In this document: positions 18,608 through 27,186 of the stretch, piece by piece
How positions within the stretch are numbered: position 1 is the first letter of the stretch
Layout: every line of letters starts with the position of its first letter
Made by a program: the position numbers and the translations under genes
The notes under the pieces: model-generated
Database searches by the model: none
What the model was told of the DNA's origin: nothing
The model's input: only the letters and a program-made list of their open reading frames with translations
NCBI RefSeq assembly: GCF_008369935.1
Contig: NZ_VTUZ01000004.1
Coordinates: 335,066-399,065, forward strand
Length of the DNA: 64,000 bases
Source of the DNA: Paraburkholderia panacisoli
Lineage (GTDB): Bacteria; Pseudomonadota; Gammaproteobacteria; Burkholderiales; Burkholderiaceae
Reading direction: 5' to 3'

Positions 18608-21600
18608 TCAATCAATTCGGGCGGCAACGCCGGCTTCCAAGATGCGGGTGCGCGCCGCGCGGCGTTGGTCGAGCCACGCATGCACCATCCCGTAGACGAC
18701 CGGGACGAACAGCAGGGTCGATACCGTGCCGAGCGCGAGCCCGCCGATCACCGCGCGTCCGAGCGGCGCGTTCTGTTCGCCGCCGTCGCCGAGGCCGAGC
18801 GCCATCGGCAGCATCCCGATCAGCATCGCGAGCGCGGTCATCAGCACCGGACGGAAGCGGCCGAACCCGGCATCGAGCGCGGCCTGCAGCGGCGGCCGGC
18901 CGCCGTGGTGGAATTCGCGCGCGGTGTTGATCACGAGAATGCTGTTGGCCGTCGCGATGCCGATACACAGAATGGTGCCGGTGAGCGCCGGCACGCTCAC
19001 GCGGGTGCCGGTGCTGAACAGCATCCACGCGATACCCGCGAGCGACCCCGGCAAGCCGCTGACGATGATCATCGGGTCGAGCCACGACTGGAAGTTCACG
19101 ACCATCAGCAGATAGACGAGCGCGATCGCGAACACGAGACCGCTGGCGAGGCCGCTGAACGAATCCTGCATTGCCTGCACCTGGCCGCGCACGACGATCG
19201 ACGCGCCGGGCGGCAGTTGCGGCCGGATCTGGTCGACGAGGCGATTCACGTCGGCCGCGACGCCGCCGAGGTCGCGCCCTTGCGTCGACGCGAAAATGTC
19301 GAGCACCGGCTGCACGTTGTAGTGCGAGACCACGGCCTGCTGGGTGGCGCGCGTCAGCGTGCTCAACGCGCCGAGCAGGTTCTGCGGTGCGGGCGCACCG
19401 GGGACGGGGACGGCCGTCGCCGGGCCGCTCTGCGCGATCGGGATATTGGCGAGCGCCTGCAGCGAGTTGATGTCGTACTGAGGCATCATCGCCATCAGCG
19501 GATAGCTGACGCCGTTGCGCGGATCGAGCCAGAAATTGGGCGTGGTCTGCGAGCTGCCGGACAGCGCGATCAGCAGGTTCTGCGACACGTCGCGTTGCAA
19601 CAGGCCGGCCTGGATCGCCCGCGTGCGGTCGACATTGACGTTGATCGCGGGCTCGTCGCCGGGCTGCTGGATGCGCGCATCGACGAGGCCGCGCACGCCG
19701 CGCAGTTGCGCGAGCAGCTTGTCGGCCACGACGCGGTTCGCGTCGAGCTTGTTGCCGACGATCTGGATATCGATCGGCGCGGGCAAGCCGAAGTTGAGAA
19801 TCTGGCTGACGATGTCGGCGGGCAGGAACGCGAACGTGACGCCGGGGAAATCTTTCGCGAGCGTCGTGCGCAGCGTCGCCACGTACTGCGCGGTGGGTTG
19901 ATGCTTCGGCGCGAGCGAGATCATCACGTCGGCGTCTTCCGGGCCGATCGGGTCGGACGAATCGTAGGTCAGGTTGATGCCGCTGACCGGCACGCCGATG
20001 TTGTCCAGCAGCGCCGCCAGTTGCTGCTGCGGAATCACCTGACGCACGCGTGCTTCGACTTCGTCGGTCAGGCGCGCGGTGTCCTCGATCCGCGTGCCGG
20101 TCGGCGCGCGCAGATGCAAGCGGATCTCGCCGGTATCGACAGCGGGGAAGAAATCGCGTCCGGCGAATGGCAGAAGCGCGAGCGAGCCGATGCACAGCAC
20201 GAGGAAGATCACGATGAAACGCCGCGGACTCGCCAGCGCCGCGCCGAGCACGCCGCGATAGCGTGCGCGCAGTGACTCGAAGCGATGCTCGAAGCCGGCC
20301 TGGAAGCGGACCAGACGCGCGATCGGTCCGTTGCCGCTGACCGGCGTCTGGCTGCGCGCGCGCATCAGATACATCGCGAGGGTCGGCACCAGCGTGCGCG
20401 AGAAGAAGTACGACGCGATCATCGCGAACACCACCGCTTCGGCCATCGGCACGAACAGGTAGCGCGCGACGCCGGACAGCAGGAACATCGGCACGAACAC
20501 GATGCAGATCGACAGCGTCGACACGAACGTCGGCACCGCGATTTCGCCGGAGCCGTTCAGGATCGCGTCGTGCAGCGGCTCGCCGTTCTCCAGATGATGC
20601 GTGATGTTTTCGATCGCGACGGTGGCGTCGTCGACGAGAATCCCCACCGCAAGCGCGAGACCGCCGAGCGTCATGATGTTGATGGTCTGGCCGAGCGCCG
20701 ACAGCGCGATCAGCGAGGTCAGCACCGCGAGCGGAATCGACACCGCGATGATCAGTGTGGCGCGCCAGCTGCCGAGAAACAGCAGGATCATCAGCGCGGT
20801 CAGCGCGGCGGCGATCAGCGCCTCGCGCGCGACGCCCACCACCGCCGATTTCACGAACACCGACTGATCCGATAGCGCGGTGATGTGCAATGCGCTCGGC
20901 AGGCCGGCCGCGATATGCGGCAGCATTGCCTTGACCTGCTGGATGATCGTCAGTGTCGAGGTGCTGCCGGATTTTTCGATGGTCAGCAGTGCGGCGCGTT
21001 TGCCGTCAGCGCGCACGATGTTGGTCTGCGGCGCATAGCCGTCGCGCACATGGGCGACGTCGCGCACGTACACCACGCCGCCGGCCACCGTCTTGACCGG
21101 CAGGTCGTTGAGCGCCGCGACCGTGTCGGTGCTGCCGTTCATCTGCACGTTGTATTCCTTCGTGCCGATCTTCGCGGTGCCGCCGGGCAGGATCAGGTTC
21201 TGCGCGTTGACCGCGTTGACCACGTCGAGCGGCGCGAGCCCCTTGGCCTGCAGCGCGCGCGGGTCGATGTCGACCATGATCTGGCGCACCTTGCCGCCGA
21301 ACGGCAGCGGCACCGACGCGCCTTGCACCGTCGCCAGCTGCGTGCGGATCGCGCTGTTGCCGAGGTCGTACAGCTGCTGCTCGGACAGCGTGTTGCTGGA
21401 GAGCCCGAGTTGCAGGATCGGCACCGTCGACGCGTTGTACGTGATGATGTTCGGCGGCAGTGTGCCCGGCGGCAGCACGCGCAGGATCGAGGCGGAGTTC
21501 GACGCCGCCTCGGCGATCGCGCGATTGATGTCCGCGCCCTGATGGAAAAAGATCTTCACCACCGAGACGCCGTTCAGCGATTGCGACTCGATATGTTCGA

Positions 21601-21832
21601 TGTCGTCGACATCCGAGGTCAGCGCGCGCTCGTAATTGGACGTGATGCGATTGGCCATGTCCTGCGCGGAAAAGCCGTTATACGTCCAGACGATGCTGAC
21701 CACGGGAATGTCGATATTCGGAAAGATATCGGTCGGCGTGCGAAGTATCGCAAGCGGGCCGACGATAAAGATCAGCACGGCGAGGACCACGAAGGTATAG
21801 GGCCGGCGTAGTGCGAGCGTGACGATCCACAT
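18608..21832 (-). CDS. RND efflux pump permease, HAE1-like (system 1)
   Basis: A 1074-residue inner-membrane transporter with 12 predicted membrane helices and two large periplasmic loops. The proton-relay Asp pair is at 401-402 (LAVGILVDDATVAIENI). The N-terminus is MWIVTLALRRPYTFVVLAVLI, and TPTDIFPNIDIPVVS begins the first porter loop. It lacks the charged helix residues expected of heavy-metal CzcA pumps, so organic substrates are likelier despite the metal-type regulators. AGGAA precedes ATG 21832. First gene of the three-gene operon, convergent with the two-component system. Confidence 0.9.
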   Translation of the reverse strand: MWIVTLALRRPYTFVVLAVLIFIVGPLAILRTPTDIFPNIDIPVVSIVWTYNGFSAQDMANRITSNYERALTSDVDDIEHIESQSLNGVSVVKIFFHQGADINRAIAEAASNSASILRVLPPGTLPPNIITYNASTVPILQLGLSSNTLSEQQLYDLGNSAIRTQLATVQGASVPLPFGGKVRQIMVDIDPRALQAKGLAPLDVVNAVNAQNLILPGGTAKIGTKEYNVQMNGSTDTVAALNDLPVKTVAGGVVYVRDVAHVRDGYAPQTNIVRADGKRAALLTIEKSGSTSTLTIIQQVKAMLPHIAAGLPSALHITALSDQSVFVKSAVVGVAREALIAAALTALMILLFLGSWRATLIIAVSIPLAVLTSLIALSALGQTINIMTLGGLALAVGILVDDATVAIENITHHLENGEPLHDAILNGSGEIAVPTFVSTLSICIVFVPMFLLSGVARYLFVPMAEAVVFAMIASYFFSRTLVPTLAMYLMRARSQTPVSGNGPIARLVRFQAGFEHRFESLRARYRGVLGAALASPRRFIVIFLVLCIGSLALLPFAGRDFFPAVDTGEIRLHLRAPTGTRIEDTARLTDEVEARVRQVIPQQQLAALLDNIGVPVSGINLTYDSSDPIGPEDADVMISLAPKHQPTAQYVATLRTTLAKDFPGVTFAFLPADIVSQILNFGLPAPIDIQIVGNKLDANRVVADKLLAQLRGVRGLVDARIQQPGDEPAINVNVDRTRAIQAGLLQRDVSQNLLIALSGSSQTTPNFWLDPRNGVSYPLMAMMPQYDINSLQALANIPIAQSGPATAVPVPGAPAPQNLLGALSTLTRATQQAVVSHYNVQPVLDIFASTQGRDLGGVAADVNRLVDQIRPQLPPGASIVVRGQVQAMQDSFSGLASGLVFAIALVYLLMVVNFQSWLDPMIIVSGLPGSLAGIAWMLFSTGTRVSVPALTGTILCIGIATANSILVINTAREFHHGGRPPLQAALDAGFGRFRPVLMTALAMLIGMLPMALGLGDGGEQNAPLGRAVIGGLALGTVSTLLFVPVVYGMVHAWLDQRRAARTRILEAGVAARID

Positions 21833-21964
21833 AACGGGTTCCTGAAGAGAAGCGAAGGAAGGCGCGCGTCGTGTCAGAGCCGCAAGGGGCGGATGAGCGG
21901 ACGTGACGCGGGCTTCATGAGTCAGGAGTGTGAAGGCGGGGCGCTTACCAACTGCGGTCGGCTA

Positions 21965-21982
21965 GATTACTGTTCTGTTATC
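21965..21982. promoter_or_regulatory. Predicted response-regulator box A, RND operon 1 promoter
   Basis: GATTACtgttctGTTATC fits ATTAC-N6-GTWAT, the same pattern as in the response-regulator promoter at 13.55 kb. It lies about 130 bases upstream of the pump start codon. It forms an 18-bp inverted repeat (16 of 18 positions complementary) with box B at 22044-22061. Confidence 0.5.
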
Positions 21983-22043
21983 TGGGGGTCTTATCGCAGG
22001 CGCGAGGCGGCGGGTCCGGCGCGGCAATGCAGCGCGACGACCG

Positions 22044-22061
22044 GATAACAAAACGGTAATC
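22044..22061. promoter_or_regulatory. Predicted response-regulator box B, RND operon 1 promoter
   Basis: GATAACaaaacgGTAATC is the inverted counterpart of box A with 61 bases between. The pair sits in the 317-base gap between the RND operon and the DUF4148 gene and could serve either promoter. No other gene is seen in 21833-22149. Confidence 0.5.
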
Positions 22062-22149
22062 CGCGCGTCAGTGCTCCGACAGCTCGAATGACAAGAATGG
22101 TAGGCGTGGTTCAGGCCACTCATTTCTTGCCCATACCCGGAGAGACATC

Positions 22150-22437
22150 ATGAAACTGCTTACCGCTATTGCCGTTGCCGCCCTCACGCTGCCGTTCGGC
22201 GCGAATGCCTTTGCTCAAACTACTTCGTCAGGACTGACGCGGGCCGAAGTGATCGCGCAGTTGCAGCAGGCGCAGGCCGAAGGGCTGGTGCCCGCGCCGA
22301 AATACGACTATCCGCCGTCGGCGGCCACGATTGCGCGTAACCGCGAGCTCTACGCGATCCAGCACGGCACGGATCACGCGGCTGAGATGGCAACGGCGGC
22401 CGGGGCCGCCGTGCAAGCCGAGCCGGCAACCAATTGA
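22150..22437 (+). CDS. DUF4148 small exported protein
   Basis: A 95-residue protein with a Sec signal peptide (MKLLTAIAVAALTLPFGANAFAQ, cleavage after AFA). The DUF4148 core follows: LTRAEVIAQLQQAQAEGLVPAPKYDYPPSAATIARNRE. DUF4148 proteins are abundant in Burkholderia and relatives and have no known function. A GGAGAG ribosome site precedes the ATG. Its C-terminal end is antisense to a pseudogene scrap. Confidence 0.9.
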   Translation: MKLLTAIAVAALTLPFGANAFAQTTSSGLTRAEVIAQLQQAQAEGLVPAPKYDYPPSAATIARNRELYAIQHGTDHAAEMATAAGAAVQAEPATN

Positions 22438-22446
22438 GTGCGGGCT

Positions 22447-22706
22447 GGATCGCCGGCGCCGCCGGCGGCGGCCCAATCCACCGCCGCATCGAACAGGCTC
22501 ACGCCCGCTGGCGACGGATTGCCGAAGGTGTCGTTGTTCAGAAAGAACATCATCTGCGGTGCAGGCGCGAGCGACTCATAGTTCATCGTCGCGCCTTTCT
22601 CATACGCGAAAATTGCCGCTTTCTCCGGCTGACCGTACAGCGTCGCGCCTGCCGAAGCGAACGTGACCTGCTCGGACACGCCGATGCTCTGCGGCCGGGC
22701 GCGCTG
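22447..22706 (-). pseudogene. C-terminal scrap of a secreted Ig/PKD-type protein
   Basis: The minus strand reads AAIFAYEKGATMNY, then PQMMFFLNNDTFG and LFDAAVDWAA. This block is typical of the C-terminal glutamine-amidotransferase-like end of large secreted proteins with PKD or Ig-like repeats. The rest of such a gene is missing: the frame is closed upstream by the stop codon of the neighbouring small membrane protein (22707-22709), and a GTG at 22679 has no ribosome site. It is best read as a deletion remnant. Confidence 0.55.
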
Positions 22707-22877
22707 CTACGAGCGGTCGCGGCTGCGTGCGCGGGTCGCGCCGGTGATGACCGCCACGCCGAGCAGAATGACGGCCACGATTTCGATCGTGTGTTGAGCG
22801 ACGTGCAGGGTCATCAATCCCCACGACACGCCGCCGATCAGAATGATCCAGCCAGCCAGATAAATGAGCAGGGTCAT
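22707..22877 (-). CDS. Small two-helix inner-membrane protein
   Basis: A 56-residue protein of two hydrophobic helices (LLIYLAGWIILIGGVSWGLM and IEIVAVILLGVAVITGA) joined by a short His-containing turn and ending in a basic tail. A strong ribosome site (GAGGAG) precedes ATG 22877, supporting expression. No function can be assigned; small membrane proteins of this kind are common in beta-proteobacteria. Confidence 0.7.
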   Translation of the reverse strand: MTLLIYLAGWIILIGGVSWGLMTLHVAQHTIEIVAVILLGVAVITGATRARSRDRS

Positions 22878-23134
22878 CGGTGTTCTCCTCGTTCGATTCG
22901 ACGGATGGCCCCGATTGCGTCTCGTGGAAAGCGCGACCGGATGCCCCGATTGATCCGTTGAAGTCGCGAGGCGCTGACGATCGACCGGTGGTCGGCGTCG
23001 CAGGCCTGCGATCAATGGGTCTATCGAGACGCAGGTTCCGTGCCCGGCCCGGCCAGGTCGCCGCGCGGCGCGCCGCGATGCGCGCGGCAACCCCACGGCT
23101 GACGGCGGTTCCACCCCGCAAGCGCGGTATCCGT

Positions 23135-24025
23135 TCAGCGCGCTGCGTCCGGCTTTGCGAAGCGCTCGCGCAGATGGTCGATTGCGCGGGCCGCGCAGTT
23201 GGACACGGGCCATTCCGAGCGATGAATCAGCCACAGCGTATCGACCACGGGTGGGCCGCATTCGACCACTGCGATGTCGTCCTGCCTCGGAAACGCGCTG
23301 CGCGCGTAGCGCGGAATCACGGTGAAGCCCAGCCCGCGCGCCACCGGTTCAAGGATCAGCCCGATCTGGTTGCTGAAGCCCTGGCGGCGCAGCGTATGAA
23401 TGCCGGGGCTGCCGGGAAAACGCCGGCTCAGCAAACGGCTCGCCATCGCCTGGCCGTCCGGGTGGTCGATGAAGCCGAGCCGTTCGAGATCGGCCCATTC
23501 ATGGATCTCGGCATGAGCGGCGGGCGCTACCAGTTCGAGCGGCTCTTCGGTGAAGTGGCTGGCGCTCAGACGCGCGTCGTCCGGCTTGAGCGTAACGAGG
23601 CCGAGTTCGTACTGGTTCTGCAGCACGGCGGCGAGCACTTCGGGATCGGGCGCGAAACGGTGGCGCACCACCCAGCCGGGGTGCGCCTGCTGCAGCGCGA
23701 GCAGCATCGGAAACAGCGCGAGCCCGATGCTGCCCGGACTGATCAGGCTGATCTCCCCGGATTCCGCGTCCGCGCCGCTCAGGCGCAGCCGTAGGCGCTT
23801 GTCGGCCAGATCCAGCTCGGCGCAGTAGGCGAGCAGCGCGTTGCCGGCCGGCGTCAGTTCGAGCTGGCGCGGACGCCGGATTGCCAGCAGGCCGAGTTCA
23901 TTCTCCAGATGCCGCAGATGCTGGCTGACCGCCGCCTGCGTCAATTGGAGGCGCTCGGCGGTGCGCGTAAAGCTGCCCAACTCGGCCAGCGTGGTGAACG
24001 TTCGCAGCCACTGGGGATTCAGCAT
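23135..24025 (-). CDS. LysR-family regulator, divergent from the Old Yellow Enzyme
   Basis: A 296-residue LysR-type regulator. The helix-turn-helix is LRTFTTLAELGSFTRTAERLQLTQAAVSQHLRHLENELG. The ligand-binding domain starts near residue 90 (GEISLISPGSIGLALFPML). It is divergent from the flavin oxidoreductase gene at 24330, the usual arrangement for a LysR regulator and its target. The inducer is probably an electrophilic or aromatic substrate of that enzyme (inference). Confidence 0.9.
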   Translation of the reverse strand: MLNPQWLRTFTTLAELGSFTRTAERLQLTQAAVSQHLRHLENELGLLAIRRPRQLELTPAGNALLAYCAELDLADKRLRLRLSGADAESGEISLISPGSIGLALFPMLLALQQAHPGWVVRHRFAPDPEVLAAVLQNQYELGLVTLKPDDARLSASHFTEEPLELVAPAAHAEIHEWADLERLGFIDHPDGQAMASRLLSRRFPGSPGIHTLRRQGFSNQIGLILEPVARGLGFTVIPRYARSAFPRQDDIAVVECGPPVVDTLWLIHRSEWPVSNCAARAIDHLRERFAKPDAAR

Positions 24026-24052
24026 AACGATAATTTATCGAGTCGATAATCT
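24026..24052. promoter_or_regulatory. Candidate LysR operator
   Basis: CGATAAtTTATCG at 24028-24040 is a perfect 6-bp palindrome, followed by another CGATAAT half-site at 24044-24050. It lies directly upstream of the LysR start, where an autoregulatory site is expected, in an AT-rich patch that contrasts with the surrounding GC-rich DNA. Confidence 0.45.
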
Positions 24053-24125
24053 GGACGTGGTTTTAATTATAGCGACGAAGCCCTAATCTAGTAGCCAGCC
24101 ACTTTCCCGGCAGGGAGCCTTATTC

Positions 24126-24239
24126 ATGTCCACGAACCGTACCGGATGGTCTTCAGGACAGGAAGACCCGTCCGGCAAACTCCTCGTGATCTACAGCCAT
24201 AGCTACGAGCTGACCTACCCGGCCGGCGCATACCAGTGA
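24126..24239 (+). CDS. Possible 37-residue leader or vestigial ORF
   Basis: An ATG-initiated frame (MSTNRTGWSSGQEDPSGKLL, then IYSHSYELTYPAG) precedes the flavin oxidoreductase gene by 90 bases. GGGAGC upstream of the ATG could be a ribosome site. The peptide is not recognised. It might be a short leader in the oxidoreductase transcript or a chance frame. Confidence 0.25.
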   Translation: MSTNRTGWSSGQEDPSGKLLVIYSHSYELTYPAGAYQ

Positions 24240-24329
24240 GCGTTTCGGCGGCGGTAGTCGCCGGGCAAGCCGCCGGCCGCCGTCGACCCGCATCGCACCG
24301 CATCACCTAAACACCATCGGAAAACACGA

Positions 24330-25430
24330 ATGTCAGCACTTTTCACCCCCTTCAAGCTCAAAGACGTCGAGCTGCGCAACCGCATCGCCGTGCCGCCCAT
24401 GTGCCAGTACAGCGCCGTCGACGGCCTGACCAACGCGTGGCATCAGACGCACTACGGCAGCATTGCGCGCGGCGGCGCGGGTCTCGTGATCGTCGAGGCG
24501 ACGGCGGTGTCGCCGGAAGGGCGCATCACGCCCGGCTGCACCGGCTTGTGGAACGACGCGCAGGCCGAAGGCATGGCGCGGATCGCGGCATCGATCAAGG
24601 CGGCCGGCTCGGTGCCCGGCATCCAGATCGCGCATGCGGGCCGCAAGGCGAGCGCGAACCGCCCGTGGGAAGGCGACGACCACCTCGCGGCCGGCGATCC
24701 GCGCGGCTGGGACACGCTGTCGCCGTCGGCGCTCGCGTTCGGCGCGAACCTGCCGAAGGTGCCGAAGGCGATGACGCTCGACGACATCGCTCGAGTCAAA
24801 GCGGACTTCGTGGCCGCGGCCCGACGCGCGCGCGATGCGGGCTTCGAGTGGCTCGAACTCCATTTTGCGCACGGCTACCTCGCGCAGAGCTTCTTCTCGA
24901 TCCACGCGAACCAGCGCGACGACCAATACGGTGGCGACCTCGCGGGCCGCAGCCGCTTCTTGCTGGAAACGCTCGACGCGGTGCGCGAAGTGTGGCCGGA
25001 GAACCTGCCGCTGACCGCGCGCTTCGGCGTGATCGAATACGACGGGCGCGATGACGAGACGCTCGCGGAATCCATCGAGCTGACCCAGGCGTTCCGCCGC
25101 GGCGGCCTCGACATGCTGAGCGTGAGCGTCGGATTCTCGACGCCGGCCGCGCGCATTCCGTGGGGACCCGCGTTTCTCGCGCCGATCGCGCAACGGGTGC
25201 GGCGCGAGGCCGGCTTGCCGGTGTCGTCGGCATGGGGTATCGACTCGCCGGCAATCTGCGAGCGCACCGTCGCCGATGGGCAGCTGGATCTGGTGATGGT
25301 GGGCCGCGCGCATCTGGCCGATCCGCACTGGCCGTATCACGCGGCCTTGAATCTGAAGGCGCAGCGGCCGTCGTGGGTGTTGCCCGCGCCTTACGCGCAT
25401 TGGCTCGAACGTTATGCGGTGGCGCAGTAA
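24330..25430 (+). CDS. Old Yellow Enzyme-type NADH:flavin oxidoreductase (YqjM/XenA-like)
   Basis: A 366-residue FMN-dependent TIM-barrel ene-reductase. The N-terminal FTPFKLKDVELRNRIAVPPMCQYSA carries Cys25, which tunes FMN in the YqjM/XenA class. The substrate-binding His pair is in LELHFAHGYLAQSFFS, with FMN-binding segments GIQIAHAGRKAS and LVMVGRAHLADPHW. Such enzymes reduce activated C=C bonds of enones, maleimides or nitro compounds with NAD(P)H. It is monocistronic and probably controlled by the divergent LysR regulator. Confidence 0.92.
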   Translation: MSALFTPFKLKDVELRNRIAVPPMCQYSAVDGLTNAWHQTHYGSIARGGAGLVIVEATAVSPEGRITPGCTGLWNDAQAEGMARIAASIKAAGSVPGIQIAHAGRKASANRPWEGDDHLAAGDPRGWDTLSPSALAFGANLPKVPKAMTLDDIARVKADFVAAARRARDAGFEWLELHFAHGYLAQSFFSIHANQRDDQYGGDLAGRSRFLLETLDAVREVWPENLPLTARFGVIEYDGRDDETLAESIELTQAFRRGGLDMLSVSVGFSTPAARIPWGPAFLAPIAQRVRREAGLPVSSAWGIDSPAICERTVADGQLDLVMVGRAHLADPHWPYHAALNLKAQRPSWVLPAPYAHWLERYAVAQ

Positions 25431-25509
25431 TGCAAGGCGGTCGCGCGTCGCGATGGCGATGGCGATGCGCGACCGTTCCGTGCCGTTGCATGCAAGGTGA
25501 AACGGTAGG

Positions 25510-26331
25510 TCAGCGCCCCGAAGTCGGCCCGAGGCGCGCCGCGATAGTCCGGCAAGCCGCCAGCAACGGCTCGATATAACGCGTTTGCGCGTCGGCCTGA
25601 TGGCGGAAGGTCGGCATGCTGATGCTCACGCAGCCTACCGCGCGTCCGTCGACGCCGCGAATCGCCGCGCCGTAGCAGGAGATCGCGACTTCGTTCTCTT
25701 CGCGGTCCTCGGCGTAGCCGCGTTGCGCGGTGAGGTTCACCTCGTTGCGGACCTCGTCGAGCGTGGTGAGCGTGTGTTCGGTGAAGCGCGCGAGCGGCGC
25801 GTCTTTTAGCAGCGCTTCGCGTTCGGCCTCGCCGAGCGTCGCAAGATATGCCTTGCCGACCGAACTCGATGTGAGCGACACGCGCGTGCCGATGCGTGAC
25901 GCCATGCGCACCGCGTGCGGACTTTCGAGCTTTTCGATGTACACCATCTCGCCCTGGCTAGGTACTGCCAGGTGGATCGTCTCCGAGGTGATGTTGCGAA
26001 GTTCCACCAAGGCGTCGACCGCTGCGAGGCGCAGGTCCGAACGCTCCCAGCTGCGGCTCGCCAGATTGACGAGGCGCGGGCCGAGCGCGAACGTGTTGCC
26101 AGCGCCCGTGCCGACGATCAGCCCTTCGGCCTGCAACGCGGCAACGATACGGTGGACAGTGGGGCGCGGATAGCCGCTCGCCGCGCTCAGCTTCGCGATA
26201 TTCGGCGGCGTCTGGGCGTCGGCGATCAGTTGCAATACGGCGATGAACTTGGAGAACGCGGCGGCGCCGGCAACGGTTTTGGCATCGGCGGCGCCGGCGT
26301 TGGGGGAAGGCTTGGAATCGGTGGTGGACAT
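25510..26331 (-). CDS. IclR-family regulator of the cupin/SDR/MFS cassette
   Basis: A 273-residue regulator. The N-terminal winged helix (KFIAVLQLIADAQTPPNIAKLSAASGYPRPTVHRIVAAL) is preceded by a low-complexity stretch. The IclR effector domain follows (GKAYLATLGEAEREALL, AISCYGAAIRGVDGRAVGCVSIS). ATG 26331 was preferred over GTG 26349. It lies 107 bases after the SDR gene on the same strand and is probably the regulator of the upstream catabolic operon (inference from context). Confidence 0.9.
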   Translation of the reverse strand: MSTTDSKPSPNAGAADAKTVAGAAAFSKFIAVLQLIADAQTPPNIAKLSAASGYPRPTVHRIVAALQAEGLIVGTGAGNTFALGPRLVNLASRSWERSDLRLAAVDALVELRNITSETIHLAVPSQGEMVYIEKLESPHAVRMASRIGTRVSLTSSSVGKAYLATLGEAEREALLKDAPLARFTEHTLTTLDEVRNEVNLTAQRGYAEDREENEVAISCYGAAIRGVDGRAVGCVSISMPTFRHQADAQTRYIEPLLAACRTIAARLGPTSGR

Positions 26332-26438
26332 CAGGCGAGGGTAGGGCACGGTTGAGCAATTATGCCTTTATTTTCCGGCCCGGAAGGTGGCCGGAGTGAG
26401 CCTGTTGTCGTGCGGATAGCATCTAGCGCGCGAGGCCG

Positions 26439-27167
26439 TCACGCGACCAGATAGCCACCGTCGACCGGCACGATCGCGCCCGTCATGAATGAAGCCGCCG
26501 GTGTGCAGAGAAACGCCGCGACCTGCGCGACTTCGTCGGGCGTGCCCCAGCGGCGCATCGGCGTGCGCTCCAGAATGGCTTGCGAGCGGCCGTCGTCGTC
26601 CTGCAAGGCCTGGGTCAGCGGCGTCGCGATCCAGCCCGGCGCGATCGCGTTCACGCGAATGCCATCGGCGGCATAAGCGAGCGCCAGCGACTTGGTCAAT
26701 TGCGCGACCGCGCCCTTGCTCGCGCTGTACGCAGGCACCAGTCCGCCGCCGAAGAAACTCAGCATCGACGCCGTGTTCACGATGCAGCCCGAGGACGCCT
26801 TCAGCAACTCGCGCGCGGCCGAGCACACGCGCATCGTGCCGTTCAGGTTGATGTCCATCACGCGCTCGAACACCTCGATGCGATGTTCCTCGACGCGGCT
26901 GATCACGCCCGCGCAATTCACCGCGATATCGAGCCGCTCGAACGACCGCAACGCGGCGGCGACGTCATCGCCCGAACGCACGTCCAGCGTGACGCGCTGG
27001 ATAGCGGGGTCGAGCGTATCCGGCGCGCCCTCGGGCAGCGGCAAACCTGCCGCGACCGTTTTCGCGCCGAGCCGCGCGAGCTGGTTCGCGATCGCCGCGC
27101 CGATGCCGGAGAAGCCGCCGGTGACGAGCGCGGCCTTGCCTTCGAGTAGTTGATTCTGGAATGTCAT
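26439..27167 (-). CDS. Short-chain dehydrogenase/reductase (SDR)
   Basis: A 242-residue classical SDR. The NAD(P)-binding TGGFSGIG is at 16-23. The catalytic Ser134, Tyr147 and Lys151 sit in NTASMLSF and VPAYSASKGAVAQL. ATG 27167 is used; GTG/ATG codons a few residues upstream also fit. It lies 19 bases after the MFS transporter gene and probably oxidises an intermediate of the imported compound. Sequence resembles sugar-acid or polyol dehydrogenases, but the substrate is not established. Confidence 0.88.
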   Translation of the reverse strand: MTFQNQLLEGKAALVTGGFSGIGAAIANQLARLGAKTVAAGLPLPEGAPDTLDPAIQRVTLDVRSGDDVAAALRSFERLDIAVNCAGVISRVEEHRIEVFERVMDINLNGTMRVCSAARELLKASSGCIVNTASMLSFFGGGLVPAYSASKGAVAQLTKSLALAYAADGIRVNAIAPGWIATPLTQALQDDDGRSQAILERTPMRRWGTPDEVAQVAAFLCTPAASFMTGAIVPVDGGYLVA

Positions 27168-27186
27168 GTGAGTCAGCAACGAGTGC

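Noticed and set aside
13622..21832. A copper- or zinc-resistance operon
   Set aside because: The regulators are of the metal type, but the pump lacks CzcA/CusA-like metal motifs and there is no CusF, CopA or other metal gene. Metal efflux is not supported.
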